From positions 248,001 through 312,000 of the forward strand of contig NZ_JAHSTT010000004.1 in the NCBI RefSeq assembly GCF_019145205.1: a stretch of 64,000 nucleotides of DNA. The letters are read 5' to 3'. Made by a program: the position numbers and the translations under genes. A model generated the notes under the pieces. That model worked only from the letters and a program-made list of their open reading frames with translations. It was not told the origin of the DNA and did not search any database. The DNA is from Pseudomonas khavaziana. Lineage in GTDB: Bacteria > Pseudomonadota > Gammaproteobacteria > Pseudomonadales > Pseudomonadaceae. How positions within the stretch are numbered: position 1 is the stretch's first letter; every line of letters starts with the position of its first letter. Positions 34,819 to 41,402 of this stretch are shown here, one piece after another.

Positions 34819-35082
34819 TCATATGGCCTGCTGCCGTGCGCAGCGCTGCGTGGCAATCCAGCATGCGACTTCTTTGGACAGGGCAAAGAAGCCCCGACGA
34901 TTGGGCACCTCAAACAGGGGCACTTCGATAGTCCCCCGCTGTTTGGCTTTTCGAAACGCGTCATAGGACGCGTATCCCAACTCTCTCCACAGCGCGCTGC
35001 CACCCACCATCAGGCCATATCGATCTTTGAGATCAAGCTCTAATTCGGATGCCAGATTGTGGATTTCAAGGGGCTCGCGCAT
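34819..35082 (-). CDS. Small passenger protein, possible DNA-binding
   Basis: The 87-residue protein begins MREPLEIHNLASELELDLKD. The segment GGSALWRELGYASYDAFRKA followed by KQRGTIEVPLFEVPNRRG has the look of an AlpA/excisionase-type or pyocin-activator-type helix-turn-helix: small sheet, turn and helix with basic residues. It is divergent from the 346-codon gene, and both lie inside the IS21-like ends. It could regulate that gene. I do not recognise a named family. Confidence 0.6.
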   Translation of the reverse strand: MREPLEIHNLASELELDLKDRYGLMVGGSALWRELGYASYDAFRKAKQRGTIEVPLFEVPNRRGFFALSKEVACWIATQRCARQQAI

Positions 35083-35194
35083 CGCACTTAATGTCCGGTT
35101 TGGTCACAGTTAATAGTAATAAACCGCCCCCTTGCGCTCCAGCCGTAAGACTTCTACATTTTTTACGGTACAAAGATCAATCAGGGATTTTTAA

Positions 35195-36235
35195 GTGTCT
35201 GATTTTAAGAGAATTGCAAACATTTATTCGGAGTTCGCAGAGAGCTTGCGCGAACTAATTCCGGAAAATTACAGCCCCCGGAGCAGCACTGTGGAAATGC
35301 TCGCAGTGGGCTATTGGTTCGAAGGCCTAAGGCAGCGGACAGGCCTCAAAACTGCCTATGCCCTTGAGCTGTACTTCGAAAAAGAGTCGTTTCGAAGAAA
35401 CACGAATGGCACGATCCGGCATTACCGAAGCAAGTGGTCTAGATACGAACAGAAAATGATCTCGCCCAAGGCCAAGACTTTGAGCAGGGTGGAACTGCTA
35501 GCACCTGGATCCTCCCGCGACCTGAACCATCCTATATGGACGTTGATGAAGCTGATCTCTCGGCAACAGAAGATCAACTTCGACAGTTACTTCCGTACGC
35601 TAAACACCGAAGTCCAGCTGGTGCTTTACCGCAACACCAGCAACATGATTTGGGACAGTGTTCAGCGCGAACCAAGCACTCAAGTTCTACTCGAAAAACT
35701 CGAACGCAGGGCAAGCCTGGATACCCTCGCAGCGCTGATCGCGATAGTGGTCGAAGCAGATCAACTGGGTCGAAAATCTCTTGCTATAAAAGCAGCAAAC
35801 TCCCTACACAAAGTACTTCTTATGCTGGCGATGGAGCTTCAGGCGCGCGGTGTTGCCATTGGCCTAATCGATTGGCTGGTGCTCAACGTCTTACCTCTTG
35901 GCGTGCCTGCGCACTTGCAGATCTGGATGAGCAGCGCTGACTACATCCACGCGTCAGCACATTTAAACACTATGGTTTACCAGCATCCGGAAAGACGCGG
36001 AAAAACCTTGCCTTGGAAGCTTCGGACCAGGCTGATGTGCAAGCTGCTTGCTGGGGATATGGGAATTGACGTTCTGCACGCAATGCGCCCGCAGTTCGAG
36101 TTGCGGGAAGACATCGGGGAAATCGCGGGCGATTTGGTCGAGGAGTTTAAGAAGACGTCGGCGCTCAGGACTTGGGGATGGATGTGCATCATTGATGGCA
36201 CGCCCCAGGTAGTGCCACCCGTAGCACTGCTGTAG
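35195..36235 (+). CDS. Passenger protein of unknown function, 346 aa
   Basis: The frame starts at GTG 35195 (MSDFKRIANIYSEFAESLRE) with AGGGA upstream; no suitable ATG follows for 30 codons. The protein is soluble and mostly helical, with a basic middle (RNTNGTIRHYRSKWSRYEQK) and a leucine-rich helical second half (LIAIVVEADQLGRKSLAIKA). No signal peptide, membrane helix or known catalytic motif is visible. It ends just before the IS21-type right end and a short inverted repeat (ACCCGC/GCGGGT). It is probably cargo of that element, perhaps a stability or defence gene; this is only inferred from context. Confidence 0.65.
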   Translation: MSDFKRIANIYSEFAESLRELIPENYSPRSSTVEMLAVGYWFEGLRQRTGLKTAYALELYFEKESFRRNTNGTIRHYRSKWSRYEQKMISPKAKTLSRVELLAPGSSRDLNHPIWTLMKLISRQQKINFDSYFRTLNTEVQLVLYRNTSNMIWDSVQREPSTQVLLEKLERRASLDTLAALIAIVVEADQLGRKSLAIKAANSLHKVLLMLAMELQARGVAIGLIDWLVLNVLPLGVPAHLQIWMSSADYIHASAHLNTMVYQHPERRGKTLPWKLRTRLMCKLLAGDMGIDVLHAMRPQFELREDIGEIAGDLVEEFKKTSALRTWGWMCIIDGTPQVVPPVALL

Positions 36236-36257
36236 CCTTCCCATGACCCGCTAGGCG

Positions 36258-36348
36258 GGTGGTCAAGTCTAATGCAAATGCCTGGTCACGTCCGATGCAA
36301 ACGACTGGTCAAGTCGAATGCAAACGGGTGGTCAAGTGGAGTGCAATT
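36258..36348 (-). repeat. IS21-type end, passenger-side
   Basis: Four inverted copies of the end motif: GGTGGTCAAGTCTAATGCAA (36258), TGGTCACGTCCGATGCAAA (36283), TGGTCAAGTCGAATGCAAA (36306) and GGTGGTCAAGTGGAGTGCAA (36327). The outermost copies of both ends carry the extra CC after GACCA, which supports pairing with 32202. Confidence 0.8.
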
Positions 36349-36544
36349 TCCCACGCGCAAAACTATGCCGTGCAGATTTGGCCAATAGAGCCGAGTTTCA
36401 AACCGGATATAACGAAGAAAAAACTCATCGTGGATACCATGCTCCAACCAGGAAAGCGAACCTTAGTGGGCACTGAAAAGGATTATGTGAAGGCCACGGG
36501 GCATGGGAGAGCAAGCATGACCATGACCGCTATCGTAAACCTGG

Positions 36545-36754
36545 TTAATCCTTGTGCGCTTTGAAACCAAAAAGTTGGTAGGTCCCTCCCGGCGCCTCAT
36601 GCGTTAGCGTATAGAACGAGGACGGTGACGGCTGGGTATCGAGATCGACGAGTAAGGTACGAAGACCCACGTCGGCGCAGAACGCGCCTGGATTAGCGCC
36701 AACCGTGGATTTTCCCGGCCCGCTTTTGGTTGAAACGACTGCTGCGACTTTCAT
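36545..36754 (-). pseudogene. ParA/Soj partition ATPase, N-terminal fragment
   Basis: MKVAAVVSTKSGPGKSTVGA is the deviant Walker A of ParA/Soj (normally KGGPGKTT), followed by LRTLLVDLDTQPSPSS, the A-prime motif. The frame stops after 69 residues, about a quarter of the usual length, and its last residues (QLFGFKAHKD) no longer fit. In many integrative elements of pseudomonads soj is the first gene beside the tRNA attachment site, as here. The fragment marks the right edge of the old element. The stretch 36349-36544 shows no further recognisable gene. Confidence 0.82.
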
Positions 36755-36840
36755 GGGCCTTACCTCTGAATCGAAGGACTCGAGATAGCGTCATGCTAAG
36801 CGCGCTAAGCGTTTGGTTTGCTGGGTCAAATCCCAAGCAA

Positions 36841-36869
36841 AAAAAAGCCTGCATCTCTGCAGGCTTTTC
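36841..36869 (-). terminator. Terminator of tRNA-Asn
   Basis: Read on the minus strand, GCCTGCA, loop GAGA and TGCAGGC (36864-36847) form a perfect 7-pair stem followed by TTTTTT. It lies directly after the tRNA. Confidence 0.85.
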
Positions 36870-36875
36870 TCTATC

Positions 36876-36951
36876 TGGCTCCACGACCTGGACTCGAACC
36901 AGGGACCCAATGATTAACAGTCATTTGCTCTACCAACTGAGCTATCGCGGA
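36876..36951 (-). tRNA. tRNA-Asn (anticodon GTT)
   Basis: The minus strand from 36951 reads TCCGCGATAGCTCAGTTGGT and so on, with acceptor stem TCCGCGA/TCGTGGA, D loop AGCTCAGTTGGTAGAGC, anticodon loop CTGTTAA (GTT) and T loop GGTTCGAGTCC, ending in an encoded CCA. The island lies at its 3' side, the usual integration point. Confidence 0.95.
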
Positions 36952-37011
36952 ATGCGCCGTATGTTACTGATTAAAAAGAAGAAGTCAAGCTTTCCCTGAC
37001 GCTCGCCGCAA

Positions 37012-37908
37012 TTAACCGTCATGTCCACTTGAAAACGCCGGCTCCAGGGCCAAATCCAGCCAGGCCCGGGCCGCGGGTGGCAGGTGGGCGCTGGCGCGCC
37101 AGGCCAGGGCGATGTGCCAGTCGGTGTGGGGTTCGTCCAAGGAGATCAAGGCGATGCCGGCGTGTTGGTGCTTGTGCGCCAGCATGCGTGGCAGGAACGC
37201 GACACCCAGCCCGGCGGCGACCAGGTCGACGATAAAGTCGATCTGCCCGCTGCGGGCGGTGACTTTGGGGGTTACGCCCTTGCGCTCGCACGCGCTGAGG
37301 ATCTTGGCGTTGAGGGCGAAGCCGGCTTCGAACAGGATAAATGGCGAGTCCGCCAGGTCGGTGAAGTCGATGCGCTTGCGACGCGCCAATGGGTGACTGA
37401 TAGGCAGCACGGCGATCAGGGGTTCGTTGCGTACCGGCTGGTAGTCGAAGCCTTCGTCTACCGGCAACAGCAGGGCCGCGAGGTCAACCTCCCCCGCCTC
37501 CAGGCATTCGCGCAGTTTTTTACTGCCGTATTCGGTCAGTTCGATATCGATGTCCGGGTAACGGCTGCGGTAAGCGGCAAACATGGCGGCAAACAACACG
37601 CCGCATCCCACGGGCGGCAGGCCAATGCGTAGCACACCACGCTTGAGGCCGCGCAGGTCATTGATTTCAGCCACCAGGTCGTTGCGTTCGGCGAGTATCA
37701 CCAGGGCGCGGCGGTAGGCAATTTCGCCGGCGGCGGTCAGCTCGTTCTTGTGGCCGAGACGATTGAGCAGCGGCGTGCCCAGCTCGTCCTCCAGGGTCTT
37801 GACCGCCTTGCTGACGGTGGACTGGGTCAGCGCCACCGTATCGGCCGCTTGGGAAAAGCCGCCCTGGCGTACCACTTCGACAAACGCACGCAAGGTTCGC
37901 AGGTTCAT
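37012..37908 (-). CDS. LysR-type regulator divergent from lldD
   Basis: The 298-residue protein has the LysR helix-turn-helix (FSQAADTVALTQSTVSKAVK, residues about 18-37) and an effector domain (about 90-295) of the CynR/GltC style. It is divergent from the FMN-dependent lactate dehydrogenase gene, 100 bases away, with a perfect AT-rich palindrome between them. It probably controls lldD in response to lactate or another 2-hydroxy acid. E. coli uses a GntR regulator (LldR) instead, so the assignment is by position only. Confidence 0.9.
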   Translation of the reverse strand: MNLRTLRAFVEVVRQGGFSQAADTVALTQSTVSKAVKTLEDELGTPLLNRLGHKNELTAAGEIAYRRALVILAERNDLVAEINDLRGLKRGVLRIGLPPVGCGVLFAAMFAAYRSRYPDIDIELTEYGSKKLRECLEAGEVDLAALLLPVDEGFDYQPVRNEPLIAVLPISHPLARRKRIDFTDLADSPFILFEAGFALNAKILSACERKGVTPKVTARSGQIDFIVDLVAAGLGVAFLPRMLAHKHQHAGIALISLDEPHTDWHIALAWRASAHLPPAARAWLDLALEPAFSSGHDG

Positions 37909-37936
37909 CAGTATTCCTTTTGCGACTGGATAGCAG

Positions 37937-37957
37937 TGATAAAAGTTGTTTTTATCA
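37937..37957. promoter_or_regulatory. Palindromic operator between LysR gene and lldD
   Basis: TGATAAAA, spacer GTTGT and TTTTATCA form a perfect 8+8 palindrome, 29 bases upstream of the LysR start and 52 bases upstream of lldD. It fits a LysR-type site or overlapping divergent promoters. Confidence 0.6.
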
Positions 37958-38008
37958 TGTCACAACTTTGCTTATGGTGTAGCACTTTGCCCTGTGGAGA
38001 CACCGTAG

Positions 38009-39139
38009 ATGATCATCTCGTCCGCTTCCGACTACCGCGCTGCAGCCAAGCGCAAGTTGCCGCGCTTTCTGTTCGACTACATCGACGGCGGCGCCTACGC
38101 CGAGCACACGCTGCGCGCCAACAGTTCGGACCTGGCCGAGATCAGCCTGCGCCAGCGCATCCTGCGCAATGTCGACGACCTGAGCCTGAGCACCGAGCTG
38201 TTCGGCACCAAGCTGGCGATGCCGGTGATCCTCAGCCCGGTGGGCCTGACCGGCATGTATGCGCGGCGCGGGGAAGTGCAAGCGGCCAAGGCGGCAGCCA
38301 ATAAAAACATTCCCTTCTGCCTGTCGACGGTATCGGTGTGCTCGATTGAAGAAGTGGCCTCGCAAAGCCCGCAGTCGATCTGGTTCCAACTGTATGTGCT
38401 AAAGGATCGCGGCTTCATGCGCAACGCACTGGAGCGGGCGCAGGCGGCTGGGGTGACCACGCTGGTCTTCACCGTCGACATGCCCACGCCCGGTGCCCGC
38501 TACCGCGACGCGCACTCGGGCATGTCGGGACCGTATGCGGCGCAACGGCGCATGTTGCAGGCGATCACCAAGCCGCAATGGGCCTTCGACGTGGGCCTGA
38601 TGGGCCGCCCCCATGACCTGGGCAATATCTCCACGTACTTGGGCAAACCCACCCATCTGGAAGATTACATCGGCTGGCTCGCCAACAACTTCGACCCGTC
38701 GATCAGCTGGAAAGACCTGGAATGGATCCGTGAGTTCTGGAAAGGCCCGATGATCATCAAGGGCATCCTCGACCCACAGGATGCCAGGGATGCGGTGAGT
38801 TTCGGCGCCGACGGTATCGTGGTCTCCAACCATGGCGGCCGGCAACTCGACGGCGTCTTGTCCACGGCCAAGGCGTTGCCGCCAATTGCCGAAGCTGTGG
38901 GCGACGACCTGACCGTGCTGGTGGACTCCGGCATTCGCTCCGGGCTCGACGTAGTGCGCATGCTCGCCCTGGGTGCCAAGGCATGCCTGCTGGGGCGTGC
39001 CACCGCCTATGCGCTGGCTGCCGAGGGCCAGCACGGGGTGGAAAACCTGCTGGATATTTTCGCCAAGGAAATGCGCGTAGCAATGACCTTGACCGGAGTC
39101 ACTTCAGTCGCACAGATCGACCGTAGCACCCTGGTCTAG
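38009..39139 (+). CDS. lldD: FMN-dependent L-lactate dehydrogenase
   Basis: The 376-residue protein is a typical FMN alpha-hydroxy-acid dehydrogenase: [20 protein letters not shown] at the start, the flavin segments [15 protein letters not shown] and [13 protein letters not shown], the substrate arginine and histidine in [16 protein letters not shown], and the phosphate loop [19 protein letters not shown]. The [11 protein letters not shown] segment carries the conserved lysine. It oxidises L-lactate to pyruvate at the inner membrane, passing electrons to quinone. Length and central insert ([17 protein letters not shown]) match LldD. The lactate permease gene is not adjacent. Confidence 0.92.
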   Translation: MIISSASDYRAAAKRKLPRFLFDYIDGGAYAEHTLRANSSDLAEISLRQRILRNVDDLSLSTELFGTKLAMPVILSPVGLTGMYARRGEVQAAKAAANKNIPFCLSTVSVCSIEEVASQSPQSIWFQLYVLKDRGFMRNALERAQAAGVTTLVFTVDMPTPGARYRDAHSGMSGPYAAQRRMLQAITKPQWAFDVGLMGRPHDLGNISTYLGKPTHLEDYIGWLANNFDPSISWKDLEWIREFWKGPMIIKGILDPQDARDAVSFGADGIVVSNHGGRQLDGVLSTAKALPPIAEAVGDDLTVLVDSGIRSGLDVVRMLALGAKACLLGRATAYALAAEGQHGVENLLDIFAKEMRVAMTLTGVTSVAQIDRSTLV

Positions 39140-39324
39140 CCCTGCTGATCGGCGATACCGCGAGCCTGAACGTATGCCTGGATTTTACCGTGATGGGAGC
39201 CGTGCTGTATTTGCGGCTTAATCCAGGCTTTTTTATTTTCGACAAACAACCCGATCCGCAAAAAGAGTAAAACTGAACAAGCTGTAGCAACTCCAGCTCC
39301 AACCAGCCAAATAACTGGCGCCAT
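39136..39324 (-). CDS. Possible small single-helix membrane protein
   Basis: The frame from ATG 39324 reads [20 protein letters not shown] and continues [18 protein letters not shown] with a His/Lys-rich tail, that is one membrane helix followed by a basic tail of about 35 residues. Its stop overlaps the lldD stop region by 4 bases, tail to tail. No clear ribosome site is seen, so it may be spurious. No family recognised. Confidence 0.4.
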   Translation of the reverse strand: MAPVIWLVGAGVATACSVLLFLRIGLFVENKKAWIKPQIQHGSHHGKIQAYVQARGIADQQG

Positions 39325-39394
39325 TGTTTGTCAGAATTTTCTTATCTCAAATACAGTCGATTGATTTATAAGGAATTTTATTGACTCTATAAAC

Positions 39395-39410
39395 TTGGCA
39401 CGAATCTCGC
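39395..39410 (+). promoter_or_regulatory. Sigma-54-type promoter upstream of the diguanylate cyclase
   Basis: TTGGCACGAATCTCGC matches the -24/-12 consensus (TTGGCACGnnnnTTGC) with GG and GC at the right 12-base spacing and one mismatch. It lies about 190 bases upstream of the cyclase start. The rest of 39325-39596 has no convincing gene; a 30-codon frame from ATG 39438 is too short to judge. Confidence 0.5.
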
Positions 39411-39596
39411 CCTGATACTTTCCAAGCAGGTTAGGCGATGACAAGACGTGCGGCAGTGCCCTGGGGTTATAACCCGAGGCAAAGCGGTTTAAACTGTTTC
39501 CAATGTTTTACGGTACTGAAGGAACAGTAAGACGCTTGGCGTTCGCCACTCTCATCCCGCCTGTAAGACAGCCAAGTGCTTAGAGGCCATTCGTTT

Positions 39597-40523
39597 ATGA
39601 AAACACCCACCCAGACCAACGCAATTGACTTCGACAGTGCCAAATTGCAGCGCCTGGGATTGGGTCAGCCTTCCCTTCGCCCACGCCGTCCTGCGACCCT
39701 CACTGAACTTCGCCAGCAATTGAGCCAGCAGCTGCAAACCAGCCTTGAGCCGGAGCGTATCCTCAGTCTGTTCTTTCGCGAAATACAGCGCCTGGTGCCA
39801 CTGGATGCGTTGCAATATCGCCATGTCGCCAGCGACCTGCGCCTGGAGTTCGGTCATCGTGGCCACCATTCGGTGAGCTATACCTTGAGCCACGAGGGCG
39901 AGCACTTGGGCGAGCTGGTATTGCGCCGTAACCAACGCCTGATCGAAGAGGAGCTGCACCAGCTCGAGGCGCTGTTGGTAACGTTGCTTTACCCAATGCG
40001 CAACGCCCTGCTCTACCGCGCCGCCACGCGCAGCGCCCTGCGTGACCCGTTGACCGAAACCGGCAACCGCGTCGCCATGGACCAGACCCTGCAACGGGAA
40101 ATCGACATGGCCAGGCGGCACCTGCATCCGCTGTCGTTGCTGATGCTGGACATCGACCATTTCAAGAAAATCAATGACACCCACGGGCATGCCGCCGGCG
40201 ACAGTGTGCTGCGCGCCGTGGCCGGGGCGATCAAACGCCAGTTGCGTAACGTGGACATGGTGTTCCGCTTTGGCGGGGAAGAGTTTCTGATCCTGCTGTC
40301 CAACACCGGTCGCGAGGCCGCGAGGATGGTCGGCGAGCGCCTGCGCCAGGCGGCACAAGCCCAGGACTACTGGGTGGAGGGCACACGGATCGAATTGACG
40401 GTGAGCCTGGGCTGCTCGACGCTATTGGCGGCCGAGTCGGCTGAAAGCCTGCTGCGCCGGGCAGACAACGCGTTGTACGTGGCCAAGCGCGAAGGCCGCA
40501 ATCGCTTGGCAATGGCGGGGTAG
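39597..40523 (+). CDS. Diguanylate cyclase with N-terminal GAF-like sensor domain
   Basis: The 308-residue protein from ATG 39597 (MKTPTQTNAIDFDSAKLQRL) has a GAF-like region (about 40-140) and a GGDEF domain (about 150-305). DPLTETGNRVAMDQ opens it, MLDIDHFKKINDTHGHAAGD binds metal and GTP, and FRFGGEEFLILL is the active-site motif. RNVD five residues before it is the inhibitory c-di-GMP site. It should make c-di-GMP in the cytoplasm. A sigma-54-like promoter upstream suggests control together with flagellar or nitrogen genes. Confidence 0.92.
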   Translation: MKTPTQTNAIDFDSAKLQRLGLGQPSLRPRRPATLTELRQQLSQQLQTSLEPERILSLFFREIQRLVPLDALQYRHVASDLRLEFGHRGHHSVSYTLSHEGEHLGELVLRRNQRLIEEELHQLEALLVTLLYPMRNALLYRAATRSALRDPLTETGNRVAMDQTLQREIDMARRHLHPLSLLMLDIDHFKKINDTHGHAAGDSVLRAVAGAIKRQLRNVDMVFRFGGEEFLILLSNTGREAARMVGERLRQAAQAQDYWVEGTRIELTVSLGCSTLLAAESAESLLRRADNALYVAKREGRNRLAMAG

Positions 40524-40544
40524 GCCCCCGCCATCACACTTACC

Positions 40545-41357
40545 TCATGCCTCGCTGGCGACGCGCATTGGGCGTTCACGAACCGCCGGCGCCTGGTCTT
40601 GGTCTTTCTGCGCGTTCTCCAGGCGCATGCAGCTTTCCAGGAACAGGTACATGTAGTCGTAGCTCTTGCACACCGCCTGGCGCAGCTCTTCCTGCAGCGC
40701 CTTGCTGGGGTTGGTCCCGGCCAGGGTGCAGATGATTTCCAGGGCTTCCCACGGGTGGGCATCGTCGTACTGGGCGTGCATCTTGAGCCACTTCATCGCG
40801 CGCTTGCGATCTTCCTCAGGGAAGGCGCCAGCATATACACCGGTCGAGCAGACGACGGCGGACCACTCCCCAGTCGCCCCCTCAATCGCGTAGTTAGTGG
40901 CGGCAATCGCGACGATCAATGAATCGGCCGAACTGGTGTGCCAGCACCAATGGCTCAGTGCGTGCAATTCCGGCGGTACGTCTTGCGCTTGCAGTTCTTC
41001 CAGGCTGACACCGTGGGCACGCGCCCAATGCACCCAATAATCGGCGTGGTTGAGTTCCACGCGAATATTGCGCATCAGCCAACGTCGCGCCATGTCTTCG
41101 CCAGGGTGACGGGCAAACTTGGTCTTGGTCAGGTTTTGCGCCATGTACAAGGCAAACTGTTCCACCACTGGCCAACCACCAATCAGGTAGTGGCGCATGG
41201 TCTTGGCGCTGAGGGCGTTGTCACGCATGCGCTGATACAGTTCGTGTTCGACAACCCGACGCTTGCTCTCGCTACAGGCCTGGATCAATTGCTGCGCCCA
41301 GGCGGGGTAACTCGAGGCTTCCATAAGCGGGCCGGTTCTGTTGAATGTGTCGATCAC
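40545..41357 (-). CDS. undA: UndA, non-heme iron oxidase making 1-undecene
   Basis: The 270-residue protein has the heme-oxygenase-like (TenA/PqqC) fold, and its whole sequence matches what I know of UndA of Pseudomonas, which oxidatively decarboxylates lauric acid to volatile 1-undecene. Candidate metal ligands are all present: Glu66 (VVEQFALYM), Glu101 and His104 (VELNHADYW), Glu159 (NYAIEGATGEW), and His194 and Asp198 (HAQYDDAHPW). Such genes are often labelled 'TenA family regulator', but no thiaminase cysteine or regulator domain is seen. It stands alone, as usual. Confidence 0.87.
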   Translation of the reverse strand: MIDTFNRTGPLMEASSYPAWAQQLIQACSESKRRVVEHELYQRMRDNALSAKTMRHYLIGGWPVVEQFALYMAQNLTKTKFARHPGEDMARRWLMRNIRVELNHADYWVHWARAHGVSLEELQAQDVPPELHALSHWCWHTSSADSLIVAIAATNYAIEGATGEWSAVVCSTGVYAGAFPEEDRKRAMKWLKMHAQYDDAHPWEALEIICTLAGTNPSKALQEELRQAVCKSYDYMYLFLESCMRLENAQKDQDQAPAVRERPMRVASEA

Positions 41358-41402
41358 TGTAGGGCTCCTTTTTAAGTGTGATTGTACAGACCAGCAAATG
41401 TT

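Larger units (their letters stand above)
32202..36348 (-). mobile_element. IS21-like element carrying two passenger genes
   Basis: Two inverted arrays of a 19-20 base motif (consensus TTTGCATTCGACTTGACCA) mark the ends: three copies at 32202-32263 pointing in, and four at 36258-36348 pointing back. Between them lie istB and istA (leftwards), a terminator, a small leftward gene and a 346-codon rightward gene. At about 4.1 kb it is much longer than the usual 2-2.5 kb of IS21 elements because of these passengers. An intact partner end at 17308 suggests another copy once flanked the island. Confidence 0.72.
17308..36876. mobile_element. Mosaic genomic island next to tRNA-Asn
   Basis: The stretch is bounded on the left by an IS21-type end that interrupts a chromosomal lipoprotein gene, and on the right by the 3' end of tRNA-Asn. 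Inside are relics of an integrative element (ParA/Soj N-terminus at the tRNA, broken prepilin peptidase, DsbA-like protein, nuclease-like protein), an IS1182 copy, IS30 and IS21 sequences, and AT-richer cargo genes. No integrase remains and I found no second copy of the tRNA 3' end by eye. The left attachment site was probably lost in an IS-mediated deletion. Boundaries are approximate. Confidence 0.7.

Noticed and set aside
36259..36564. 101-codon plus-strand ORF beside the ParA fragment
   Set aside because: Its first third is made of IS21 end repeats and the rest shows no family; it is probably chance reading of relic DNA.
36876..36951. Search for a duplicated tRNA-Asn 3' end as left attachment site
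   Set aside because: No second copy of TGGCTCCACGACCTGG was found by eye near 17.3 kb or elsewhere in the island.
40545..41357. TenA-type thiaminase or regulator
   Set aside because: No thiaminase cysteine is evident, while the carboxylate and histidine ligand pattern fits UndA.
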